Source of the DNA: JBEVEP01 sp040512755
Lineage (GTDB): Bacteria > Pseudomonadota > Alphaproteobacteria > Rhizobiales > Rhizobiaceae
Direction of reading: 5' to 3'
Assembly (NCBI GenBank): GCA_040512755.1
Contig: JBEVEP010000420.1
Location: 1-6,956, forward strand
Length of the DNA stretch: 6,956 nucleotides
Shown here: positions 1 through 5,890 of the stretch, in pieces
Numbering within the stretch: position 1 is the stretch's first letter
How the letters are laid out: every line of letters begins with the position of its first letter
The notes under the pieces: model-generated
Seen by the model: the letters and a program-made list of their open reading frames with translations, nothing else
Told to the model about the DNA's origin: nothing
The model's database searches: none
Position numbers and translations under genes: made by a program

Positions 1-278
<278 letters not shown>

Positions 279-324
279 GATTTTTTCTTCCAGTTCGGTC
301 TTGATCTCGGGGCAAAATCGCCGG

Positions 325-639
325 TCAGGCAGCTTTCTTTTCGGCGGCGGGCTTCTCAATGATACCCATGATGTCGGCCTCCTTCACGATGAGGAGTTCC
401 TCGCCGTCGATCGTGACTTCGGTGCCTGACCATTTGCCGAACAGGACGGCGTCGCCGGCCTTGACATCGAGCGGGGTCAGCTTGCCGCTTTCGTCCCGGG
501 AACCCGGTCCGACGGCGATCACTTCGCCCTCCTGCGGCTTTTCCTTCGCGGTGTCGGGAATGATGATCCCGCCCTTGGATTTCACATCGGCTTCCACGCG
601 TCGGATGACGACGCGGTCGTGAAGTGGCCGGAATTTCAT
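325..639 (-). CDS. groES: 10 kDa co-chaperonin GroES
   Basis: GroES is the heptameric lid of the GroEL folding chamber in the cytosol. The 104-residue product starts MKFRPLHDRVVIRR, the canonical first strand of the family. The mobile loop that contacts GroEL lies at about residues 17-33 and includes the GGIIIPDTAKEKP motif. The roof and core segments include GEVIAVGPG, VLFGKWSGTEV and ILIV-like ELLIVKEADIMGII, all usual for the family. The length is normal for an alphaproteobacterial GroES, with a short Ala/Lys-rich tail (PAAEKKAA). The Shine-Dalgarno is weak: AGAAAGAA, then a run of C, then ATG. The gene leads the groES-groEL operon and has a CIRCE operator 56 bases upstream of its start, so HrcA repression is expected. 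Rhizobia often carry several groESL copies; which paralogue this is cannot be told from the window. Confidence 0.98.
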   Translation of the reverse strand: MKFRPLHDRVVIRRVEADVKSKGGIIIPDTAKEKPQEGEVIAVGPGSRDESGKLTPLDVKAGDAVLFGKWSGTEVTIDGEELLIVKEADIMGIIEKPAAEKKAA

Positions 640-694
640 TGGGGGTTCTTTCTGGGGCGGCGCTTAGGGCGGCCACGCCACATCTGTACGCCCT

Positions 695-721
695 TTGGCA
701 CTCGAATGATAGGAGTGCCAA
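695..721. promoter_or_regulatory. CIRCE operator (HrcA binding site)
   Basis: The sequence is TTGGCACTC, nine spacer bases, then GAGTGCCAA: a perfect 9-bp inverted repeat with the exact arm and spacer lengths of CIRCE. The consensus arms are TTAGCACTC and GAGTGCTAA. Both arms differ from it by the same compensating A-to-G / T-to-C change, so symmetry is kept. It lies 56 bases upstream of the groES ATG, where it would sit in the promoter-proximal leader. In this family HrcA binds CIRCE and represses groESL until heat shock titrates GroEL away. The hrcA gene itself is not in the window. Confidence 0.95.
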
Positions 722-745
722 AAAATATTTCTCTCCGGCGAAAAA

Positions 746-799
746 AATATTCGAAAGTATGATAGTGTTCGATCGCGATCACAATCCTGATCGAATATT
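746..799. repeat. Perfect 9-bp inverted repeat flanking the groES promoter
   Basis: AATATTCGA at 746-754 is the exact reverse complement of TCGAATATT at 791-799, with 36 bases between. The interval includes the candidate groES promoter boxes and a 10-bp palindrome GATCGCGATC at 771-780. The arms could be a paired operator or be chance in AT-rich DNA. No known regulator motif was recognised. Confidence 0.45.
756..784 (-). promoter_or_regulatory. Possible sigma70-type promoter for groES-groEL
   Basis: Read on the minus strand there is a TTGTGA box (779-784), a 17-base spacer and a CATACT box (756-761). Each box matches the -35 or -10 consensus at four of six positions. Transcription would start about 10-30 bases before CIRCE, placing the operator in the early leader, as HrcA control requires. 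The region is AT-rich compared with the coding DNA around it. I see no convincing RpoH-type promoter. This is a hand reading only, and a promoter closer to CIRCE is possible. Confidence 0.35.
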
Positions 800-891
800 G
801 AAGACGCTCAAAAATTAACGGTCACGTTGCAAGTCAAACTGCGACTTTTTTTCCAGTTTATTTTTCGTCGAAATGGCAAGGAGCAAATTTC

Positions 892-1125
892 ATGGCCGAA
901 AGCAGACAAAATATTATGGAAAAGGCCGAGACGCGATTTCTGGAAACGCAGAAGAAAACCGCGGATCGGGCCAAGGCGACGGTTGAGTACCAGACCGAGG
1001 CGAAACTGAGAGCCACGAAGACGGCCAGGCTGCGGGAACTGCGGCTTGCCAAGGACGAGGCCGAACGCGCCGCCGAGGCGTTGAAGCCTGCCGCACCAAA
1101 GAAGAAACGGGCGTCGCACCGGTAG
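892..1125 (+). CDS. Small charged helical protein of unknown function
   Basis: This 77-residue protein is not assigned to a named family. It starts MAESRQNIMEKAETRF and is almost entirely Ala, Glu, Lys and Arg, with no proline before residue 66, so a single long helix or coiled coil is likely over about residues 3-65. It ends in a basic tail (PKKKRASHR). There is no signal peptide or membrane segment, so it is probably cytosolic. A clear Shine-Dalgarno AAGGAG (878-883) lies 8 bases before the ATG, which supports this start. The gene is divergent from groES across a 252-base intergenic region. I recall similar short Ala/Glu/Lys-rich proteins in Bradyrhizobium-type genomes, but no function can be given. 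The strong ribosome binding site and full-length frame argue that it is real. Confidence 0.7.
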   Translation: MAESRQNIMEKAETRFLETQKKTADRAKATVEYQTEAKLRATKTARLRELRLAKDEAERAAEALKPAAPKKKRASHR

Positions 1126-1567
1126 CGGCAACAGCCTTGGTTAATCGGCTGCCAGAAGCCCCGATCCTGCGCAGGGCGACGTGACTATCGACAACCGGAC
1201 AAACGTACAAGCCAAATCCCGGCGCGGCGTAACTGCCTGAGTCCGGACTATGCGCATGGCCCCGTTGATTGCGGATTATCCGTGACTTCGTAGGTCCGGA
1301 CGCGGAATGATTCAGAGCATGTGGCCCAAATGAATTGATCAGCGGTATGTCTGCGGCGTCGCGCCCGCGCGCGACCACAATGCGGCCGATAAATGTCCCT
1401 TTCGCGCCAGTGGCAGTCATTCCGGTCAAATCTTCGGAACTGCAGTCAGGTATTCCCGGACGTTCAGTTCTCAAGCTCTCTCATGCTGCGCCATGGACCG
1501 CGCTCGGTCACTACCGCACGGTCCGACACAGTGCTACTCATCTTGCACGCGGATGAAGGAGGAAACT
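1126..1567. other. Intergenic stretch without a gene
   Basis: No supported gene is seen in these roughly 440 bases. The open frames here lack a ribosome binding site and recognisable protein features. The stretch holds two copies of the palindrome GTCCGGAC (1241-1248 and 1294-1301), 45 bases apart, and a small CGGAT/ATCCG inverted repeat at about 1272-1282. It must contain the promoter of the downstream cyclase, but I could not pick a convincing one. Confidence 0.6.
1556..1562 (+). promoter_or_regulatory. Strong Shine-Dalgarno deciding the cyclase start
   Basis: AAGGAGG lies 5 bases before an in-frame GTG at 1568. An ATG at 1553 directly precedes this motif and would have no good ribosome binding site of its own. 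This is the main reason for choosing the GTG. The conserved family sequence (VDRRLAAILAAD) begins only five residues after it. Confidence 0.6.
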
Positions 1568-3337
1568 GTGGGCGGGGAACGCGTCGACCGCAGGCTTGCC
1601 GCGATACTGGCAGCCGATATCGCGGGCTACAGCCGACTGATGGGCGCTGACGAAGAGGGCACCCTTCAGAAGCTCAAAGCCCACCGAAAGGAGCTGGTCG
1701 ATCCGAAAATCGTCGAACACCGAGGTCGCATCGTCAAGACCACAGGCGATGGGATGCTCGTTGAATTCGTCAGTGTTGTCGATGCCGTGCGGTGCGCCGT
1801 CGACATTCAACGCGGCATGATCGCCCGCAATGCCGAGGTGCCGGTCGAAAGCCGCATCGAATTTCGCGTCGGGATCAATGTGGGTGACATTATCAGCGAT
1901 GGGGGCGACATCTTTGGCGATGGTGTCAATCTCGCTGCCCGGCTTGAGGCGCTTGCCGAGGCCGGCGGAATCTATGTCTCGCGCGTTGTTTACGAACAGG
2001 TCCGCGACAAGCTGAGCTTCGGCTTCGATGATCTCGGCGAACAGACGGTCAAGAACCTCGCACACCCCGTAGGTGTGCATCGCGTTCGTCTGGCGGAAAA
2101 TGCATCCAGCGACGGTGCGGCTATGCCGGATGCGGCGGTCAATCAGTCGACCTTTGATCGGCCATCGATTGCAGTTCTCCCGTTTGAAAACATGAGCGGG
2201 GATCCCGAGCAGGAATATTTCGCCGATGGTATCACCGAAGATATCATCACCGGCGTGTCCAAGCTGCGCTGGTTTTTTGTGATCGCCCGAAATTCATCGT
2301 TCGCGTATAGGGGCAAGGCGGTCGACGTCAAACGCATTGCTCGCGAGCTTGGCGTCCGTTACGTGCTCGAAGGAAGTGTGCGAAAGGGCGGCAGTCGCGT
2401 GCGGCTTACCGCCCAGCTCATCGACGCCTCGACCGGCAATCATATCTGGGCTGACCACTACGACGGCGAACTCATCGATCTCTTCGACCTTCAGGACGAG
2501 ATAACGATGAAAGTGGTGGCTGCGATTGAGCCCAGGCTGCTGGAGGCGGAGGGCTTACGATCACAACGCCGGTCGGCACAAGATCTCGATGCCTGGGACA
2601 TGGTCATGCAGGCAAACTCCTTATTCTGGCGAGTCAGCAAGCCCGAGGGAGAAACCGCAATCAAGATTCTCAAGCTGGCGGTCAAGCGTTACCCTGGATA
2701 TGCACCGGGGCACAGCATGCTCGCCTTTGCGCTGTTGATGGCTGGGCAGTTTGGCTGGAACTTGAGTGAGCCCCAAGTGAAAGAGGCAGCGGCCCTCGCT
2801 AATCGCGCGGTGGAACTCGACGACAGTGACCCATGGGCTCACCTTGCGCTCGGCTATGTGGCATATACATCTCGGCGTACCGACGACGCGCTGGAGCAAT
2901 TTGGCCGCGTCCTCGACCTTAACCCGAACTTTGCAGCCGCACATGGCTATCTTGGACAGGCACTTACACATGCCGGCCGATCCGACGAAGCAATCCCTCA
3001 CCTGGAGCGCGCAATGCGCTTGAGCCCGCACGACCCACAGAATGCAGTATTCAATGTGGCGCTCGGCGCCGCTCATTACCTAGCGGGTCGATACGAAGAA
3101 GGGATCTCGTTCAGCCGCAAGGCCTGGCAACAACGCTACGGATTGACGGCAGCTCATCGCGTTTACTGCGTGAGCCTGGCGCAAGCAGGCAGGATCGAGG
3201 AGGCTCGGGCGGCGCTGGCTCGGCTGAAGGAATTGCATCCTGAGCTGTCGATCGCGTGGATCAAGAAATACGTCTCCTACACGCCCGGACCCATGGAGAA
3301 ATTCCTTGATGGTATGCGCAAAGCAGGGCTGGAGTAG
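1568..3337 (+). CDS. Class III adenylate cyclase with TolB-like and TPR regions
   Basis: This enzyme should convert ATP to cAMP and pyrophosphate. Counting from the chosen GTG start, the product is 589 residues. The catalytic domain spans about residues 7-175. All six canonical residues are present: metal-binding D17 (LAADIAGYSRL) and D61 (KTTGDG), purine-specifying K57 and D114 (GDIFGDGVN), and transition-state N121 and R125 (VNLAARLE). A TolB-like module follows at about 199-310 (SIAVLPFENMSGDPEQEYF, then GVRYVLEGSVRKGG, then HIWADHYDGEL). A TPR-type helical repeat region fills about 360-570 (for example AHLALGYVAYTSRRTDDALE). No membrane segment is obvious, so it is probably cytosolic. GTG is preferred because AAGGAGG (1556-1562) sits 5 bases upstream. 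ATG at 1553 or 1493 in the same frame would add 5 or 25 unconserved residues. Rhizobia carry many such paralogues; the input signal is unknown. Confidence 0.93.
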   Translation: MGGERVDRRLAAILAADIAGYSRLMGADEEGTLQKLKAHRKELVDPKIVEHRGRIVKTTGDGMLVEFVSVVDAVRCAVDIQRGMIARNAEVPVESRIEFRVGINVGDIISDGGDIFGDGVNLAARLEALAEAGGIYVSRVVYEQVRDKLSFGFDDLGEQTVKNLAHPVGVHRVRLAENASSDGAAMPDAAVNQSTFDRPSIAVLPFENMSGDPEQEYFADGITEDIITGVSKLRWFFVIARNSSFAYRGKAVDVKRIARELGVRYVLEGSVRKGGSRVRLTAQLIDASTGNHIWADHYDGELIDLFDLQDEITMKVVAAIEPRLLEAEGLRSQRRSAQDLDAWDMVMQANSLFWRVSKPEGETAIKILKLAVKRYPGYAPGHSMLAFALLMAGQFGWNLSEPQVKEAAALANRAVELDDSDPWAHLALGYVAYTSRRTDDALEQFGRVLDLNPNFAAAHGYLGQALTHAGRSDEAIPHLERAMRLSPHDPQNAVFNVALGAAHYLAGRYEEGISFSRKAWQQRYGLTAAHRVYCVSLAQAGRIEEARAALARLKELHPELSIAWIKKYVSYTPGPMEKFLDGMRKAGLE

Positions 3338-3351
3338 TGTGACACGTCGTT

Positions 3352-3383
3352 GAACTATATCCGCTTTTTTGGCGGAGTAGTTC
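3352..3383 (+). terminator. Stem-loop after the cyclase gene, possible terminator
   Basis: The arms GAACTATATCCGC and GCGGAGTAGTTC pair over 6 outer and 5 inner base pairs with a small 2x1 internal loop. The 7-base loop contains six T residues. It starts 14 bases after the cyclase stop codon. There is no T-run after the stem on either strand, so it is not a classical intrinsic terminator. It may instead act as a 3'-end stabiliser. Confidence 0.35.
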
Positions 3384-3655
3384 GTTGATCGCTCCCGGTC
3401 AATCAGAACCTGCCATTGGCGATGGTGTGCCTGCACGTCCGTTCCGCCCCAGTAGCGGTCATCATCGTAGGTGCCTTTCGGCGAAGCAGGTTCTTCCTTG
3501 CAAGAACAGCTCAGCTCTCAATGCGGGAGACTTCTAAGAGACATTGTCGATCTCAAGATTTGGGAGCATCATAACCCCTTCTGATCGAGAACTAGCTGAC
3601 ACGTCAAAGACCGCGCGACTGCCGGGACAATACGGTTGCGTACCGGTCGTGTTGT

Positions 3656-3686
3656 TTGACGGAAGGTCGAAGTGAGACGTGATTAT
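3656..3686 (+). promoter_or_regulatory. Possible promoter for the exported-protein/cytochrome pair
   Basis: TTGACG (3656-3661) matches the -35 consensus at five of six positions. GATTAT (3681-3686) matches -10 at four of six, but the 19-base spacer is longer than ideal. A start near 3693 would leave a short leader before the ribosome binding site at 3711. No FNR/FixK-type palindrome with correct spacing was found. Confidence 0.3.
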
Positions 3687-3727
3687 TAAGTGAGTAAGGT
3701 CCATGAATTGAGGAGGTTCCCAAGCGC

Positions 3728-4309
3728 ATGTCCTTGGTTTCGATGATTTGCGGAACTGCTTTTGTTTGGTCGACCGCCGCGATTGGCCATGAGGTACAGG
3801 GAGAGTTTGCGTCTCCGAAAACCGATGAGGAGATGATCGCCAACGCTGAGTCGGGAGCCCCGGAATCGATCGGAAAAAATGCAACGGTGATCGCCTTCGA
3901 TGCGAGTGGAAAGGTACGGACACTTCGGAAAGGCACGAACAACTTCACCTGCCTTCCAGACGATCCGGCCAATCCGGCCAACGATCCGATGTGCGTCGAC
4001 GCAAACGGCCTGGAGTGGACTATGGCGTGGGTGAATAAGACTGAGCCGCCGAAGGGCAAGGTGGGCTTCGCCTACATGCTCCAGGGCGGCACTACGGCCA
4101 GCAACCTGGACCCTTATGCTCCGAAGCCAGTGGGGGGAAAATGGATGCAGGAGCCGCCGCACGTGATGGTAATGAATTATGGCGGTGAAGAAACAACCAA
4201 GGACTACCCAAGAACTGGCGAGATGGCGGATGCGGACATGACACAGCCCTGGGTAATGTGGCCAGGGACCCCTTACGAGCACCTCATGATACCGGTCGGT
4301 GCCCACTAG
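3728..4309 (+). CDS. Exported protein of unknown function, paired with a cytochrome
   Basis: This 193-residue protein has a hydrophobic N-terminus (about residues 1-20, SLVSMICGTAFVWSTAAIG) that looks like a signal peptide ending near AIG-HE, so a periplasmic location is likely. I recall conserved rhizobial hypothetical proteins with the same patterns: TLRKGTNNFTCLPD, a second Cys in DPMCVD, KVGFAYMLQGG, and a C-terminal WVMWPGTPYEHLMIPV. C75 and C89 could form a disulfide. No catalytic motif was recognised. AGGAGG (3711-3716) precedes the ATG by 11 bases, rather far. The signal has no Lys or Arg after this ATG, although the in-frame codons just before it read PKR, and a TGA closes the frame at 3704. 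The true start is therefore somewhat uncertain. The cytochrome gene follows after 38 bases in the same direction, suggesting an operon and a shared periplasmic role, which is inference. Confidence 0.8.
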   Translation: MSLVSMICGTAFVWSTAAIGHEVQGEFASPKTDEEMIANAESGAPESIGKNATVIAFDASGKVRTLRKGTNNFTCLPDDPANPANDPMCVDANGLEWTMAWVNKTEPPKGKVGFAYMLQGGTTASNLDPYAPKPVGGKWMQEPPHVMVMNYGGEETTKDYPRTGEMADADMTQPWVMWPGTPYEHLMIPVGAH

Positions 4310-4347
4310 ATTTCACGACCGCCCTTATTGAAGAGCATGCCCTAGAC

Positions 4348-4812
4348 ATGCTGAGCAGCAATTTTAGCAGAGCTTCTGCCATTGTTCTGGCAGGCTTTGT
4401 TGTGAGTGCAGCCATCGCCCATGAGGGAGCGCACGGCATCATTGCCGTGCGCATGAAGGCGATGAAAACCATGCAGCAGGAGTTAAAGGCCATCGGCGAG
4501 ATGCTCACTGACAAACAGCCTTTTGATTCAGCTTCAATCCGACGCCATGCCGAAATTCTGCACGAGAATTGCCACGAGATGGGGAGCATGTTCCCGCCGG
4601 GAAGCATCGACCATCACAGTCGCGCCAATCCCACCATCTGGAAGCAGCCTGATGTTTTCCAAGACGACGTTGAGAAGCTGCATCAAGCGAGCGAAGATTT
4701 CGTGACTAAGGCCACTGCCGGGGATAGCAAGCAGAGGCTTCGCCAATCTTTCGAGGCCGTCGAGCGTGCTTGCAAGAGTTGCCATGAGGTTTTTCGCAGG
4801 CCCGATGAGTAG
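4348..4812 (+). CDS. Cytochrome c'/c556-type periplasmic haem protein
   Basis: This 154-residue protein has a signal peptide (about residues 1-24, cleavage after SAAIA) and a mature four-helix-bundle cytochrome. The haem attachment motif is C-terminal, C142-K-S-C145-H146, as in the cytochrome c' family, with H146 as the proximal ligand. The family segment FPPGS...NPTIW is at residues 82-98. Helix A (VRMKAMKTMQQELKAIGEM) carries several Met residues, so a Met-ligated, c556-like haem is possible; c' proteins proper leave the sixth position open and bind NO or CO. Maturation would need Sec export and Ccm haem ligation. The frame is open upstream to 4258, but ATG 4348 is chosen because it places the signal peptide at the N-terminus. 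Its ribosome binding site (GAAGAG) is weak and distant, which would fit translational coupling to the gene 38 bases upstream. An extra Cys (C75) is unexplained. Confidence 0.9.
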   Translation: MLSSNFSRASAIVLAGFVVSAAIAHEGAHGIIAVRMKAMKTMQQELKAIGEMLTDKQPFDSASIRRHAEILHENCHEMGSMFPPGSIDHHSRANPTIWKQPDVFQDDVEKLHQASEDFVTKATAGDSKQRLRQSFEAVERACKSCHEVFRRPDE

Positions 4813-4827
4813 GTCTTCCCGGCTGGA

Positions 4828-4853
4828 GAAGGCACACAGGCTTCCCCGCCTTC
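4828..4853 (+). terminator. Weak stem-loop after the cytochrome gene
   Basis: GAAGGC (4828-4833) can pair with GCCTTC (4848-4853) around a 14-base loop, starting 15 bases after the cytochrome stop. There is no T-run, so termination here is only a possibility. Confidence 0.2.
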
Positions 4854-5087
4854 ACCGCGCGGCTACGAAGATCCGGGTTGCGCCATGAGCCGACATTCAT
4901 CCTTGGCACGCTAGTTTGTAACGCAGTTCTCTTGGCCGGCTTAGGATAGAAGTTCTGAAGGCCTTAGATCACGGTTTCGATCAGCCGTGGCCCCGGCTCA
5001 CGCATGGCCTGCGCGAAAGCACTTTGGAAAGCGGCGCCTGGGCGCTTCACGGGCACGCAGGGCCGCGGCCGGCACGGGCAAGGTCTG

Positions 5088-5300
5088 GCCTGTCAGGACG
5101 CCATAGACCCGAACGGGCTCGGATATGTTCTTCACCTTCTGTTCGCCCAGGAACTCGTAGCCCACGTCGAGGTGGTTGGTGACCTGGTCGTAGGCGGTAC
5201 CGGAAATCACGACGCCGCCCGGACGCGCCAGCGCCTGCAGGCGGTCGGCGATGTTTACGCCGTTACCGTGGATGTCGTCGCCCTCGACGATCACGTCGCC
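5088..5300 (-). pseudogene. Adenylate cyclase remnant: C-terminal half of a catalytic domain
   Basis: The minus-strand frame reads GDVIVEGDDIHGNGVNIADR and continues through GGVVISGTAYDQV and YEFLGEQKVKNISEPVRVY. This aligns with residues 106-198 of the intact cyclase at 1568-3337. The Asp, Asn and Arg of the second half of the active site remain. The first half, with both metal-binding Asp residues and the Lys, is missing, and there is no TolB-like or TPR region downstream. The reading frame runs on into unrelated sequence to a stop at 4998. A protein from this piece could not be an active cyclase. It lies downstream of a TolB-like piece, the reverse of the normal domain order. Confidence 0.85.
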
Positions 5301-5339
5301 ACGGTCGACCAACAGTGAGAACGTCTGTCATGGAGATTC

Positions 5340-5546
5340 TGAGCGGCGAACACTGCCTTCGACGATGTAGCGAACACCAAGTTCCTCGGCGATCGCTCGA
5401 ATGTCGATCGAACGACCTTTGTAAGCGAAACTTGAATGGCGCGCGATCACCACAACGCCCGGAACTATTGAGAGATCGGTGATCAGGTCCTCGGCCAGGC
5501 CATCGGCGAAGAACTCCTGCTCCGGGTCGCTGCTCACGTTGGCGAA
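5340..5546 (-). pseudogene. Adenylate cyclase remnant: TolB-like module fragment
   Basis: The frame reads FANVSSDPEQEFFADG, then VVVIARHSSFAYKGRS, then ELGVRYIVEGSVRRS, and stops soon after in unrelated residues (ESP, stop at 5328). Over 65 residues I count 39 identities with the TolB-like module of the intact cyclase, so it derives from a different paralogue rather than a recent copy. The module is cut at GSVRR, before the conserved LIDA...HIWAD part. The conserved AVLPF start is also altered (LEVEF). An ORF from 5600 covers it, but nothing suggests that a 90-residue half-module works alone. Confidence 0.85.
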
Positions 5547-5600
5547 AAACTCGACTTCGAGAGTTGCGAGAGCCATTGATCCTAGTTTCCAAATATTCAA

Positions 5601-5767
5601 CGAAATCCGCTAGCCTGGGTTTCGAATGGGAGTCTATTTTGCTGCCCTTTGCCGCAACAGAGTGGCGCGCTTTGAAATTGACTGAAAATCGTTTTACAAA
5701 ACAAATTCAACGCTCCGTGCAACGATCCGCAAGGGTTTGTGGCTACATGAACCAATTCCCAGCCTGT
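5601..5767. other. AT-richer stretch between cyclase remnant and tRNA scar, no gene
   Basis: No gene is supported. The stretch is visibly more AT-rich than its surroundings and holds a small palindrome (GTTTT-AC-AAAAC, about 5693-5704). The frames that cross it read tRNA-derived sequence and are not real proteins. Confidence 0.5.
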
Positions 5768-5769
5768 CC

Positions 5770-5813
5770 GAAAATCCGCGTGTCGGTGGTTCGATTCCGC
5801 CCCTGGGGCACCA
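5770..5813 (+). tRNA. 3' fragment of tRNA-Phe (integration-site remnant)
   Basis: The fragment begins in the anticodon loop (GAAAA), continues with the 3' anticodon stem TCCGC, a GTGTC variable region, the T arm GGTGG-TTCGATT-CCGCC, the acceptor strand and a terminal CCA at 5811-5813. As I recall it, alphaproteobacterial tRNA-Phe(GAA) ends in CCTGGGCACCA; here there is one extra G (CCTGGGGCACCA). No D arm, 5' anticodon stem or 5' acceptor strand lies upstream, so this is not a working tRNA. Tyrosine recombinases often cross over between the anticodon loop and the 3' end of tRNA genes, which would leave exactly such a 3' half at one end of an island. No integrase is in the window. Confidence 0.8.
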
Positions 5814-5890
5814 CGCAACCTACAGCCTGTAATTCCAGATCCAGCGCGATGCCGCGGATAGCGTCGGCCTGAAGCATCGAGAGGTGGCTG

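Larger units (their letters stand above)
3338..3727. other. Intergenic stretch without a gene
   Basis: No supported gene is seen. The stretch holds the hairpin at 3352-3383 just after the cyclase stop, a 6-bp stem (GTTCTT at 3490-3495 with AAGAAC at 3502-3507), a possible promoter at 3656-3686, and a ribosome binding site for the next gene. Minus-strand frames that run through here into the next gene look like shadows: they have no recognisable domains and lie opposite a better-supported gene. Confidence 0.6.

Noticed and set aside
827..862. TTGCAA and TTTATT as a promoter for the gene at 892
   Set aside because: The spacing of 24 bases is too long for a sigma70 promoter, and no better pair was found.
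914..1474. 186-codon minus-strand frame
   Set aside because: It overlaps the small gene at 892 and runs through the empty stretch after it. It has no recognisable domain, has biased Arg/Ser/Pro composition typical of antisense frames, and shows no clear ribosome binding site.
1538..2080. 180-codon minus-strand frame inside the cyclase
   Set aside because: It lies fully opposite the conserved catalytic domain and mirrors its codons.
3385..3402. TTGAT...GTCAA resembling an FNR/FixK site
   Set aside because: The spacer is 8 bases instead of the 4 needed, and one half-site is imperfect.
3965..3985. CCGGCCAAT/CCGGCCAAC tandem repeat
   Set aside because: It is two copies only, inside the exported-protein gene, and simply encodes PAN-PAN; no separate function is suggested.
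3604..4306. Two long minus-strand frames (151 and 206 codons) opposite the exported-protein gene
   Set aside because: They are shadows of the better-supported plus-strand gene, with Arg/His/Ser-rich composition and no family motifs.
5675..5695. GACTGAAAATC, similar to a tRNA-Phe anticodon loop, about 80 bases before the scar
   Set aside because: Only the loop-like 11 bases match. There is no T arm or acceptor sequence after it, so chance in AT-rich DNA is more likely.
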